Source: Crotalaria pallida (Eukaryota > Streptophyta > Magnoliopsida > Fabales > Fabaceae). From it: 64,000 bases of DNA. The translations under genes and the position numbers were made by a program. Location of the stretch: contig CM075653.1 in assembly GCA_037953625.1 (NCBI GenBank), forward strand, positions 7,564,001 to 7,628,000. Reading direction: 5' to 3'. The notes beneath the pieces are model-generated. The model saw nothing but the letters and a program-made list of their open reading frames with translations. It did not search any database and had not been told where the DNA came from. Below are positions 22,872 through 33,711 of the stretch, one piece after another. Position 1 is the stretch's first letter. Each line of letters opens with the position of its first letter.

Positions 22872-23764
22872 GCTATAATGGGCTTCTTTCTTCCTTTCTT
22901 CTCACGACTTCTTTTCTTTATTTTTTTTTTAACGTTTTTGGGTGGTTTGCGGGCAGATGTGTAGGAATATATATATATATATATATTTTAACGATTTGTG
23001 TGTCATTGTGTGTAAGTATTTTGGATTATAACTAAATGTTTGATGATCCTAAAAATAAAATACATTTAAGTAGAACTATATTGTATCTCAAAACTGATTT
23101 AAAAATAATAAAGTTACCGGTCTTTAAATATATCTATTCCGAAAGAAAAAGTATCAAAATTCAAAAGTAAATATAGTTTCTCAATCCTGATATCAGACTT
23201 GATAAGATATAATATTTATACTTGTGAAATAATAAATTATTAAATATAACTTATAATGGTAATATATTAAAACCAATCCAGAAACTAAAAATAAAACAGT
23301 CCGAACGCTATGAAAATTTGTAGGGACGCTCAAAATATTAAATTAAACATATCTTTCTAAAGAAATTATTTGTGAAAATGCCTATAAAGTCTGTGTTCCC
23401 TGTCAAAATATTAAATAAACTAAATAAAAGTACTCTTTTATTTTTGAAAAACGTATGATAACAAATTTACACTTATTGTCACTAGAAAACCTATTTCAAT
23501 TATAATGATGAAATCAAAATTTTATTACGACACTCAAATCTTGAAAACATCATATTAAATCATTTAATTATTTTATTCTTAATTTTCTTTTATTATACGT
23601 TTCTAACGCTAAAATATCTCTTTTTAACACTCATTTAACATTGTTATTATTATTACTATTAGTCAAATCTCGCTATTATTCTAATTATAATTATAATTAG
23701 TATTAAAATTTGGGATATTATTCTAATTATAATTATAATTAGTATTAAAATTTGGGATGTTACA
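20853..23764. mobile_element. Large solo-LTR-like element (2.9 kb)
   Basis: Begins TGTAACACCC and ends GGGATGTTACA, so the termini are TG…CA with inverted symmetry, and a perfect 5-bp duplication GATGT flanks it (20848-20852 and 23765-23769). Its length and TGTAACACCC start resemble the long LTRs of Ty3/gypsy elements. There is no gag or pol, so a solo LTR is the simplest reading; a LARD-like unit is possible. An AG-rich stretch with a TATA-rich region on the minus strand near 22720-22870 suggests transcription in that direction. Confidence 0.75.
21407..21550. repeat. Four-copy GGTCACCTGACCAACCTG repeat
   Basis: Degenerate copies of this 18-mer start at about 21409, 21447, 21493 and 21531, a spacing of about 40 bp. 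Each has the internal palindrome GGTCACCTGACC or a near variant. It lies inside the solo LTR and may be a protein-binding array. Confidence 0.75.
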
Positions 23765-24035
23765 GATGTCCACCACTTCAAGCCAAGACAAAACAAATTT
23801 CCATATACCAATAGAGAATTTTATCCTAAAAACGCAGTTTCTGATAAACACATGAAGAGAACTGATCTTCCATGCCAATAATTCTCCCACTATAACAGAA
23901 ATCCTTACGTCAGAGAGAGCTTTTCACAAAAAAAAAAGAAAGAAAGAAAGAAAGAACCATATATAGCCTAAAGGATCTGGATCCAAAGGGAATCATTAAC
24001 ATGGAGTAATCTCCAACGCGACTTGGCAAGAAGCA

Positions 24036-24363
24036 ACTAAGATATTGAAAACTCGATGAACTGATTCAACAATGGTTGAATCTAGAAGAAGGAGAAGTAG
24101 AATCAAAGAAGAAGAAGGAAATGTAAGAGAGAAAAGTTAAACTGAATATTCTGGATGTTATTACTCAAATGATAAAGTGATTATTACAATCTATTTATAG
24201 CAAGCTAATTCTAACTAACCAAGTCAGTAACTAACTAACTAATCTAGCTGTCAATCTAACTAACTTACACCCTGAATAGATACATTGAACCTAGACCTAT
24301 ATTGTACAAGTTGAACCTGTTACTTGCTATGCAAGTAACTTACATTCTTCTTCTGGTTTAATA
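24036..24363 (-). repeat. 3' LTR of the copia element
   Basis: About 328 bp, near-identical to the upstream LTR at 28985-29311; the two visible substitutions are at the GAAGGAGAAG and AATCAAAG positions. It adjoins the poly-C/poly-G tract. Confidence 0.9.
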
Positions 24364-25764
24364 CCCCCCCCCCCCCCCCCCCCCGCAAGCTGGAGATGCA
24401 TACAAATCAAGCAATCCCAGCTTGAGACCATAGCCAATGAAATGTTTAGGACTAAGGGCTTTGGTAAAGATGTCTGCAAGTTGAAGATCCGTGGGTATAG
24501 GCAGCAATTTAATGAGACCAGAAGCAGATTTCTCACTCACAATATGACAATCTATCTCGATGTGTTTAGTTCTCTCATGAAAAACTGGGTTGGCAGCAAT
24601 ACAGAGAGCAGCCTGATTATCACAATACAATGCAGCAGGTCCAGAAATAGCAATCTGAAAATCTTGAAGCAAATAAGTAAGCCACTGAATTTCATGGACT
24701 ACATAAGCCATTGATCGATATTCAGCCTCACAGGAGCTACGAGAGACTGTCTTTTGCCGCTTAGATTTCCATGAAATTAGGGAATTGCCAAGATACATGC
24801 AGTAGCCACTAATAGAACGTCTGTTATCAGGGCATGAGGCCCAATCACTGTCACAATATCCCTTCAAAGTAGTTGTTGAATTGGCTGGAAAGAACAGACC
24901 AAGAGAAGGACAGCCTTTGAGGAATTTAAGTATTCGAATAGCAGCATTGAAATGAGAATCAGTGGGCATATGCATAAACTGAGCTAGGTGTTGTACAACA
25001 AAAGTAATATCAGGCCTGGTATTGGTGAGATATAGCAATCTCCCAATCAGTCTTCTGAAACTAGATGGATCAGACAAAACAGTTCCTGATGTAGCACTAA
25101 GATGAATATTGGAATCAATTGGAGTGCTAACTGGTTTGCAACCTAGAAGTCCAGTGTTATTGATCAATTCTAAGGCATATTTCCTCTGATTCATAACAAT
25201 GTCTTTCTGATTTCGAGCAACTTCAAAACCCAGAAAGAATCTGACTTCACCCAAATCCTTGATTTTAAAAGTGGAATCAAGAGAGTGCTCGATTGAGATG
25301 ATAGCATCTAGATCATTTCCTGTGATCAAAATGTCATCTACATAAACCAATAAGGCAGCAAAGCTTGATGAAGATGACTTGATGAATAAGGAATTATCAT
25401 GGAGGGACTGAACATAGCCAGCAGAAATCAGAAATGAAGATAGCCTTGCAAACCATTGTCTGCTAGCTTGTTTGAGGCCATATAAAGACCTTTGCAGCTT
25501 ACAAACTTGATGTGGTTTAGCCACTGATGGAGATAAACCAAGTGGAAGCTTCATGTAGACCTCTTCCTCTAAATCTCCATGAAGAAAGGCATTATTCACA
25601 TCTAATTGTTGTAAGTGCCAATTCTGCATAGAAGCAAAGGCAATTAAAATTCTAACAGTGGACATTTTGGCTACTGGACTGAATGTATTAAGGTAATCAA
25701 CACCTTCTTTTTTTAGTATAGCCCTTAGCAACCAATCTTGCCTTATGCCTCTCAATTGTACCAT
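24358..25764 (-). pseudogene. Copia reverse transcriptase-RNase H part, out of frame with the upstream ORF
   Basis: Continues the polyprotein in another frame. Reverse transcriptase motifs are present (LQQLDVNNAFLHGDL, LYGLKQASRQWF and the catalytic LLVYVDDILITG), then RNase H (GYCDSDWASC, SRSSCEAEYRSMA, KHIEIDCHIV). It ends with glycines encoded by the poly-G tract. Separation from the upstream frame by a single-base slip in an A homopolymer means no complete polyprotein is made without frameshifting. Confidence 0.9.
24364..24384 (-). promoter_or_regulatory. Polypurine tract: poly-G run of about 21 nt
   Basis: An uninterrupted C run on the plus strand, i.e. G on the element's sense strand, immediately upstream of the 3' LTR, where plus-strand priming occurs. 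Such tracts are usually short mixed A/G; a pure G run of this length is unusual. The polyprotein frame reads into it and ends in a run of glycines. Confidence 0.7.
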
Positions 25765-28700
25765 CTGCCTTCCTTTTGATTTTGTAAACCCATTTATATC
25801 CTATAGGCTCCTTTCCCTGAGGTAGATCAGTGATAACCCATGTGTTGTTCAATTCTAGTGCTGCCAATTCAGCTTGCATTGCTTCAACCCAACATTGATG
25901 CTTACAAGCTTCTGCATATGATGTGGGCTCAGTATCTATGGAAATGGAGAGGATATAATGTTTATAAGAGGCAGAGACCTTATCAAAGTTAAGGTACTTG
26001 TCAATTGAATGTGGAAGAGAGCTATGAGGAAGAGTACTGTCAGTGAGCAAATAGCAGTGATAATCCTTTAAGTATGAAGGAGGTTGTGAAGGTCTAGTGG
26101 ATTGTCTGATGGGATTTGGTTGTGGATTGGCCAATAAGTTTGGTGAATCTGGAGTGGGATGAGTAGTATGTGATGAGGAGAAAGAAACTGGTCCTAAAGA
26201 ATCATTTCCAGAGTCTTTGTCCAAAGCTGGTCTTGAAGTGTCAGTGTCAGATATGTAAGAAAGAGAGGTTGGTGATTGCTGAGAGGAGAAGAAAGTTGGT
26301 CCAGATAACTCATTTCCAAAATTCTTGTCCAATTCTGGTCCTGACATGTCAGTGCTAGAGGCTGGTATATGGAAAAGATCAATGTAATCAGTATGAAAAG
26401 ATGTGTAGGATGGTAAGGTTAAATCATTGGACTGAGGAGGAGACTGTGAAGACTTATAAGGAAACACATGCTCATAGAATACCACATTTCTACTGACAGA
26501 TAGCTCTCTTGTAGATAAATTCAACACAATGAACCCCTTAGTTCTAGATTTGTAGGCCAAGAATATGCATTTAGATGCTCTAGGATCCAGTTTGCTTCTG
26601 TGAACTGCAATGGTACTAGCATAACAAAGTGAGCCAAACACTCTGAGTGAAGTGTAATCTGGAACAACATTAAACAATTTGAAGTGAGGGGAGTCATTGT
26701 TGAGAAGGGGTGTAGGAAGCATATTGATAATATGTACTGCATGGCCAACTGCATAATTCCAATAAATTCTGGGAATTTGACTTTGAATCATGAGGGCTCT
26801 TGTCACATTCAAGATGTGTTGGTGCTTCCTTTCCACCAAACCATTTTGCTGAGGAGTGTAAGGACAGGAGGTTTGGTGTACAATCCCCTTTGATTGATAA
26901 AACTTAGTCATTGTAAATTCTGTGCCATTGTCAGATCGAATTACTTTAATATTCTTCTGAAACTGTGTACTGATCAGGGCAAAAAAATTCTGCACAAGAC
27001 TTGAAGTTTCTGATTTATTTTTCATCATGTAAATCCAACAATATCTAGAGTAATCATCCACTATGGTGAGAAAGTATCTATGTCCATGCACAGAGGGAGT
27101 AGAGAAAGGACCCCAGATATCAATGTGCACAAGATCAAAACAAGACTGACTAAATTTACTACTAGATGGAAAAGGTAATTTTTTCTGTTTTGAGAAATGA
27201 CACACATCACAAATTGCTGAATTATGACTAACAACAGAAGGACAGAAATGCTTAATGGTTTGAATACAAGTATGAGATGGATGTGCTAATCTGAAATGCC
27301 ACAGATCATGCACTTTATTTACAGAACATACAAAATTCAGTGAATTATAACTAGAAATTGGATCTACTCTGAGAATGTATAATCCTCCAACAACTTTAGC
27401 TGTACCAATCCTCCTCAATGTACTCAAGTCCTGTATGAGACATTGTGAAGAACTAAAAGTCAGAAAACATGACATAGAAGCAGTAAGCTTAGTGATAGAA
27501 ATCAGGTTCAGGGAAAAACTTGGAATGTAGAGAACATCAGTTATGAGAAAATTCTGTGAAAGACAGATAGAACCTGAAAAATCAGCTACTACCCTAGAAC
27601 CATTAGGCAATTTTATATGTATTGGTTTAATTTTATGGAAAGAACTGAAATATTGTAGTGAGCAACAAATGTGATCTGTTGCTCCACTGTCTAGGATCCA
27701 ATCACTACTAACACAGATTGTGTTACCTGCTTGTGCATTATTCATAGAACTAACTGCAGAAGGTTGGTTTCCCATTGCACTGATCTGATTAACTGCAGAA
27801 CTCTGAGCTGAATTATGTTGTTGACCTTTCATTGCTTGCTGCATCATGTTCATAAGTCCAGTGTATTGTTCTTTTGTAAAGCCATAAAGATTTTCCTTAT
27901 CTGAACTTTTCTCTTCATTATCTGGTTCATCATTCTCTTCATCATCTTCATTAGAAGTCTCAGCCATATTGGCATATCCCTGAGTAGGTTTTGATGACTT
28001 CCAATTTGTAGGAAAGTCGTGTTTCCTGTAACAAATATCAATGGTATGTCCTATTCTACCACAGTATGTACACTCCTTACTGTGATAGTTAGAACTAGAT
28101 GAAAAATTTCCCTTTCCAATAATTCCTTTTCCTCCATTACCATTGTTCTGACCTCTATTTGTGTTATATTTATTGCTAATGTTTCTATTGTATGCTGCAG
28201 CAATTGTTTTGTTTTCTCCATTGTTGCCATAGATCTGGCACTCTTGTTGAGTTACTAATGCAAATGCTCTACTTAATTCAGGAACAGGATCCATCATTAA
28301 CAGCTGAGTTTTCACATTATCGAATACATCATTAAGTCCTCTTACAAAACGAATTACTCTATCTTCTTTTAGTCGTGTATCAACTTTGATTAATGCATCA
28401 CAGGCACATCTAATAGTGCAATTACAAACAGGCATAGGTCTGAAATTATCCAATTCATCCAATAGAATTTTCAATTGAGTGTAATAGGTAGTGACAGAAG
28501 CATCACCTTGTTTCATTGTTGCGATTTGTTCCTGAATATTAGCAATTCGAATCAGATCTCCACGCGAGAAACGAGTCTTCAACTCTTTCCAAATATCACT
28601 TGCTTTGTCAATATAGAGAATACTCTGAGCTATTTGAGGTGAGACTGATCGCACAATCCACGCAGTCACCATGTTGTTTGAACGCTCCCATGCTCTGAAT

Positions 28701-28936
28701 AGAGGATCTTCTCTTGCTGGTGCTTGTATAGTTCCATCAACAAAATCCAATTTGTTCTTGGAACTCAAACTGGTTCGCATAGAACGACTCCATTGATGAT
28801 AATTGTCTCCATTAAGAGGTGGAGATACTAACACTGCACCTGGATTCTCAGAAGGATGCAGATAGAACACTGATCCTGGATTCTGCGTAACATCACTGAT
28901 TTGATGATTTTCGCTGAAAACGGAACTGGAAGACAT
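25697..28936 (-). pseudogene. Copia gag-protease-integrase part of polyprotein
   Basis: The frame starts at an ATG 34 nt from the primer-binding site and runs 1,079 codons. Domains in order: a copia GAG/UBN2 region (roughly residues 40-250); a CCHC zinc knuckle (CTYCGRIGHTIDIC, around 288); an aspartic protease active site WILDSGATDH (around 415); GAG-pre-integrase (LWHFRLAHPS … CDVCHFSKQ); the integrase core with IDIWGPF, RSDNGTEF and NGLVERKHQ; and the beginning of reverse transcriptase (ARLVAKGYT). The frame breaks at a seven-A run (25708-25714), so it is classed as a broken ORF although all domains up to there are intact. Confidence 0.9.
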
Positions 28937-28984
28937 GATCGAATTGATGCGCAGCAGAGCTCACGATTTGAGCTCTGATACCAT

Positions 28985-29311
28985 CTAAGATATTGAAAAC
29001 TCGATGAACTGATTCAACAATGGTTGAATCTAGAAGAAAGAGAAGTAGAATCGAAGAAGAAGAAGGAAATGTAAGAGAGAAAAGTTAAACTGAATATTCT
29101 GGATGTTATTACTCAAATGATAAAGTGATTATTACAATCTATTTATAGCAAGCTAATTCTAACTAACCAAGTCAGTAACTAACTAACTAATCTAGCTGTC
29201 AATCTAACTAACTTACACCCTGAATAGATACATTGAACCTAGACCTATATTGTACAAGTTGAACCTGTTACTTGCTATGCAAGTAACTTACATTCTTCTT
29301 CTGGTTTAATA
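28985..29311 (-). repeat. 5' LTR of the copia element
   Basis: About 327 bp. It contains a TATAAATAG-like box (minus strand, near 29140) expected to drive element transcription, and is followed by the tRNA-Met primer-binding site at 28983-28972. Confidence 0.9.
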
Positions 29312-30325
29312 AAGCACAACATTAAATATATTAATATTTTTAACACGCAACCCCTTTCCTTTTTCGACCTACATGCCAAGTCTTAGTTTACCTGGGCAAT
29401 TTTCCTATTGCTATCATCAATCACCACCCCGAAGGAAATTCCTCTAGATACTAACAATAGAATTCCAAACTTTGTTAGGAATGTGAAAGAAAGATAAATA
29501 GTATATTGGAATGCTATTTAAAACGAAATTAAGAAGAATGATCCTACCATTAAGAGAAAGATGTTTACCTTTCTAGGAAGATAAGTGGGACTTTAACAAG
29601 TCAATCACCGATTGCCAACAACATTGCTTCCCTGAAGATTCCCCAATAAGAAGGCCAAGATACTTGAAAGGGAAAGAACCCTCACCACAATTTAAGCACA
29701 CATAAGCAGAATCCATGAACGACAGAGGAATATTAATACCAAAAATTTTGCACTTATGAAAAATAACTTTTAGGCTAGATATAGCTTCAAAATTCTTCAA
29801 GATAGCTTTAATAACTCTAATATTGCCAATTGAGCTAGCACCAATAATAATAGTGTCAATAGCAAATTGCATCAATGAGACAATTGGCACAGCCTGACCA
29901 AAGCCATAACCTGAGAATAACCCAGAAGAGCAAGCTAAGCCACCTTCATAAGACCACTAAGACCTTCAACAACTAGGAGAAAAAGGAAGGGAGTCAAAGG
30001 ATTACCTTGTTTTAGACACTTTTGATATTAACTTCCTAAGGCTATCATTAACAATGACAGAGAGAGAACCAGAGAAAACACAAGCCCTTACCCAGTTAAT
30101 AAATTTGCTATTATAACCATACCTGACAAGCATGTAATCCAAAAAAGACCAGTTGACTGAATCATAGGTCTTTTCAAAGTCCACTTTGAAAATGAAGCAT
30201 TGATTGTTGAATTTTTTGGCGTGAACAACCACTTCATTAAGAATAAGAACCCCATCAAGGATTTGGCGACCATTGATAAATGCACATTGATTCTTAGAAA
30301 TCAAAGAATTCATAACATTATCGGT

Positions 30326-31791
30326 CCTTTTCGTTAATCCTTAAAATCAAAATCTCATTGATGTTATCCAAATTATCTAATTTAACCGTTCCCCATCGTC
30401 CATGTAGTGATGCCACAAAGGAAGGTTAATGGTCACATAACTAAGTTAGATGGTGTCATTGAGATTTTGACATTAGTAACTAACAATGATAACGGACATA
30501 TAATAATTTGTGGAACCACTTTCAAATAAAAAAAAAGTTAAAGAATCACTTTATGAGAAATAAATAATTTAAGGGGACCAAATAAGTAATTTAGGCATTT
30601 TGTGTGTGTGCATATATATATATTAAAAGTTTAGGTGAGCTGAATCTCGAAAACTCACTAAAGTTAGGATAGATTTCAAAACTATACGAACATATTTAAA
30701 AATATTTACAAATTATTCACCGACAAAATCTCAGAGATGGAATCTTTACCAATTTATCAATGTCGGTAGACTTATTTCTCTTGTTATTTTGTATAAAGAA
30801 TGTTGGACCTGAATCCTCTAACACTGAATTTATTTGCATATTTCTGTACAGCAACTTCAGCTATCAAATACATCTGATAGCTAAAATTGTTATCATAGAA
30901 AGATGCAGACAAATTCAGCATCAGAAGATCCATACTGAAATAGAATCAAAAGAAAGTATATTTCTATTACGTTAAAATATAAGTGTTCTAAGTTGATCAC
31001 TCATTTTAATGTCCGAATAATATTGCACTTAGTAGTAATATATGAGCTCCATCTTTGCATTGTTGCAAATTCATAGAAAACTTTGAATAGAATATTGGGA
31101 ATAATTTGTGGTTTAATCTTTCTTGCCTTTTAGTTGTGGTAATTCCATCTTTTATTTTGAATTCATCTCACCTTTGCACCAAACGTAAAAGTAAATGGAA
31201 AAGAAATTTGAAATTGAAACTTTATTTTTATCCGCAAACTTCATTTTAAATGTGAAAATTTTAAAATTATTCTCATAATTTATTTTTTTTTTTTTGGTAA
31301 TAAAATTATCCTCATAATTTTTTGAGAGGTAGCTATCCCATATTTTTTAGAAGCAGTGTTGTTTTAGCAGCAACCAACAAAAATTTTAAGTGTGAAATTC
31401 TAAAACTATTCTCATAGTTGTTGAATAAATAAATATATTTACACTTATCAAATAAAAAAATAAATATATATAGAAATAATGATGTTCTAACAACAACCAA
31501 CAAATTTTTTCTGATAGGTATTTGTCAAAAAAAATCGAAAAATAACTATTGGAAAAAGTTTTCGACAAAAATACCAACCTGTCAAAAATATTAAAAGAGT
31601 AACTTTAAATTTCAAAAATAAAATGGGGTTTAAATTCCAAACTCAATGGAAAATGCTAAAGAGTTGGGACAATTGTAACAAGCCCAATTGCAAGAAAGTC
31701 CGGCCTAACTTTTTTATTTTTTCTGAAAGCGTTTAGATTACATTGTAGAATGACTAACTTTTTTCTTTCTAAACTAGAATGATTAATTATA
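30326..31791. other. Non-coding, with repeat fragments
   Basis: Between about 30335 and 30560 inverted blocks (AAAATCTCATTGATG and CATTGAGATTTT; GGTCC…GGACC) suggest a decayed fold-back element of the 'GTCC' MULE-like class. Two similar segments, GCAGCAACCAACAAAAATTTT near 31368 and ACAACAACCAACAAATTTTT near 31488, hint at another small element. No coding signal. Confidence 0.35.
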
Positions 31792-32069
31792 TTTTCTCCG
31801 GTCCTATTTATAAATCACATTTTAGAAGAATTATTTGATCATGTTTATAAGTCACTTTGTATTTTTTAAGAAATATACATTGCTCTTTTATCTTATTTGT
31901 CATTTGTTCATTAATGTGAAATATATAATATATTTGTGCAATTTTCAATTCAAGTTAAGAAATTAAAATTGTAATATTAAAGTATTTTTTAAAGTTTAAA
32001 AAAATGTAATTACCATTTTTGATCCGTGTAATATGGTTAAATATAATCCATAAATAGAAGCAGGGAGAG
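31792..32069. mobile_element. Stowaway-like MITE (278 bp)
   Basis: The left end TTTTCTCCGGTCCTATTTAT and the right end (…ATAAATAGAAGCAGGGAGAG) are imperfect inverted repeats flanked by TA. Non-coding. Confidence 0.7.
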
Positions 32070-32136
32070 TATATCACAAACATTATTAAAGTTCAATTTT
32101 TACTGTAAATCGTACTATGATAATTAATGAAAAGAA

Positions 32137-32312
32137 CCCAAATGGGTTTGGCCTAGTGGAAGCATGCTAGGACCATAAGGATATCGAGAACCCATAAGAC
32201 CACAAGGTCAGAGGCTCGAATCCTTGCGGAGAACATCCATTGGGGAGACACCCCACCCATGTTGCTCCAGGTGCTGGGACTGTGAAGTTCCCCTCCACAG
32301 TTTGTCAAAAAA
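32137..32312 (+). mobile_element. tRNA-derived SINE (176 bp)
   Basis: The 5' part resembles a tRNA gene, with an A-box-like TGGCCTAGTGG near 32149 and a B-box-like GGCTCGAATCC near 32213. The 3' end is a short poly-A. A perfect 15-bp duplication AATTAATGAAAAGAA flanks it (32122-32136, 32313-32327), the product of target-primed reverse transcription. It is not a functional tRNA gene. Confidence 0.9.
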
Positions 32313-32420
32313 AATTAATGAAAAGAAATGTTGGGTCTTTTTGTTAAAAAAAACCAATATATTTAATAATATTGATTATTGGAATTTATTTGACATTAGT
32401 GACTAAGTAGGGGTGTATCG

Positions 32421-32526
32421 TTTTTTTTTTTTTTTTGGTTTATTGGTTTACATGGAAGGTGGGACTAGAACTCATGACCTGGAGAGGGGGAAATCCTAAG
32501 TGTCCCTACAGCCACCAACTGGGCTG
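32421..32526 (-). mobile_element. Short SINE, same family as 40634-40738
   Basis: On the minus strand it shares AAGACAGCCCAGTTGGTGGC, ACACTTAGGATTTCCCCCTC and TCATG-GTTCTAGTCCC with the copy at 40634, and ends in a poly-A (T run at 32421). A short GTATCGT repeat at both borders is the probable target duplication. Confidence 0.8.
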
Positions 32527-32628
32527 TCTTACACGGACGTATCGTATTTTGAATAGTTAACTTATGTTGAAATTTTGATTAAAGCTAATCAAAAGTAAAA
32601 ACACCTACCATTACTTAATTTATTCATT

Positions 32629-33301
32629 TTTTTAAGGGAAAATATGATTTCATTCAATAGAAGAAGATAGTACAAGTAAAACCAACGTTAACCAAACAAA
32701 ATACATAGTTTCCACACAAATAATGTTAAGAAAAGCAAGGTACTTTGCACCAACAGCATCTTCCTTCTGGACATGTGTCATCAAACTCTTCCAAAATCGG
32801 TTTCTAATATGAGATTTAATTGTCTTTATCTCCATGATAACAATCTCATCAATGTTGGAACTAAACACATTTCGGTGACGAGGAATCTCAAATTTGTAGA
32901 GATGCTGGACAAAAGTCAAGTCAGAAGTCTGCAAGTGAATAGATGTATCTGCTATATCGTTCTTCCAATTATTTGAAAAAAGAGGATGATCATCAGATCT
33001 GGAAGGTAACAAAAAACACAGACCTCCCCAAAATAAAAACACCCAAAACAACTAAAGAATAACTTTTATTTATATAAAAAAACTTGCGCAAAAGCAAGAG
33101 TGAAACCCAGAAAAACTGGGGCTAAAAACCACACACCCTTCAAATGAAGGGGAGTAGGGAGAGAGGGACTAATCTCCCTCCCCTTCTACCGCTATCTCTC
33201 TTTCATAAAGTAAGAAAAACAAAATAAAGCAAATAAAAAATGAGGAAGACCGAGAAATCTAGAGAAAAGGCAGAGCCTCTCTCTCTAGAATTAGGGTCTG
33301 C
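32629..33301 (-). mobile_element. Short LINE-derived retroposon (673 bp)
   Basis: On the minus strand it begins with a GAGAGAGAGGCTCTGCC-type 5' leader typical of plant LINE 5' UTRs and ends with a LINE-like 3' tail (TTTGTTTGGTTAACG…GAATGAAATCATATTTTCCC) plus a short poly-A. An 18-bp duplication with one mismatch flanks it (TTACTTAATTTATTCATT at 32611-32628; TTACTTAATTTACTCATT at 33302-33319). The body is far too short for reverse transcriptase. A minus-strand open frame inside (32650-33051) has no known domain. It is mobilised in trans, by inference. Confidence 0.75.
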
Positions 33302-33319
33302 TTACTTAATTTACTCATT

Positions 33320-33711
33320 CCGTCATTGAATATAATAAATTATTAATAGATACTTAACTTAGTTGATAAAGCTGTAAAAAAAAAAAAAGTATGGGTATAT
33401 CTGAGTTTAATTATCTCTCTCTGGCAGTTCCAATTTGCTTTCGAGTCCATTTTTTAAGAACATTGAACTCGTCTAGTTTTCTTTCCAGTTTACTTCCAGC
33501 AAGGTTGATTTCCTTTATATATTGTGGTGGACAAAATTCGAGGTACGTAAAGCATTAACCAGAATGATCGAGTTACTACATCTGTGTATCACTTTATTTA
33601 TTATTATTATTATTATTCATGAATAAAGCACTTGTATGGTGCTGTTGTGTATCCTTTGCTAGCTAGCTAGCCCTTATTACATAATCAAGTTGAATTACAA
33701 AGACAAACAGT
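33320..33711. other. 3' flank of the PR-4 gene
   Basis: AT-rich with a short (ATT)n tract at about 33596-33617. It probably includes the 3' UTR and poly(A) signals of the PR-4 gene. No other gene seen. Confidence 0.4.

Larger units (their letters stand above)
24036..29311 (-). mobile_element. Ty1/copia LTR retrotransposon (5.3 kb)
   Basis: LTRs at 24036-24363 and 28985-29311 differ at two sites by eye, indicating recent insertion. A primer-binding site TGGTATCAGAGC (minus strand; 28972-28983) matches initiator tRNA-Met, standard for plant copia. A G-rich polypurine tract adjoins the downstream LTR. A 5-bp duplication AAGCA flanks it (24031-24035, 29312-29316). The LTR edges are not canonical TG…CA (they read TATTAAACC…TATCTTAG), so exact borders are uncertain by a base or two. 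The gag-pol frame runs from 28936 to 24358, with one frameshift. Confidence 0.92.
20540..30325 (-). mobile_element. 5'-truncated L1-type LINE, split by two nested elements
   Basis: Three collinear minus-strand pieces (30325-29317, 24030-23770, 20847-20540) make about 1.6 kb of a LINE. The first encodes reverse transcriptase motifs: KNQCAFINGRQILDGVLI, then FKVDFEKTYDSVNWSFL, and further on FHKCKIFGINI. The second piece translates to a LAKSRWRLL…SLWIQIL segment, and the third ends near 20540 in the usual low-complexity tail (poly-T on the plus strand). Stops and frameshifts are frequent, so it is dead. It was interrupted by a solo LTR (20853-23764) and then, or independently, by a copia element (24036-29311). 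Confidence 0.8.

Noticed and set aside
22793..23035. Isoleucine/tyrosine-rich open frame
   Set aside because: Created by (AT)n microsatellites inside the solo LTR.
32137..32312. tRNA gene
   Set aside because: Box-A/box-B-like motifs are present, but there is no cloverleaf-complete gene; poly-A tail and 15-bp TSD show a SINE.
32650..33051. 133-residue minus-strand protein
   Set aside because: Contained within the short LINE-like retroposon; hydrophobic ends come from its leader and 3' tail, with no known domain.
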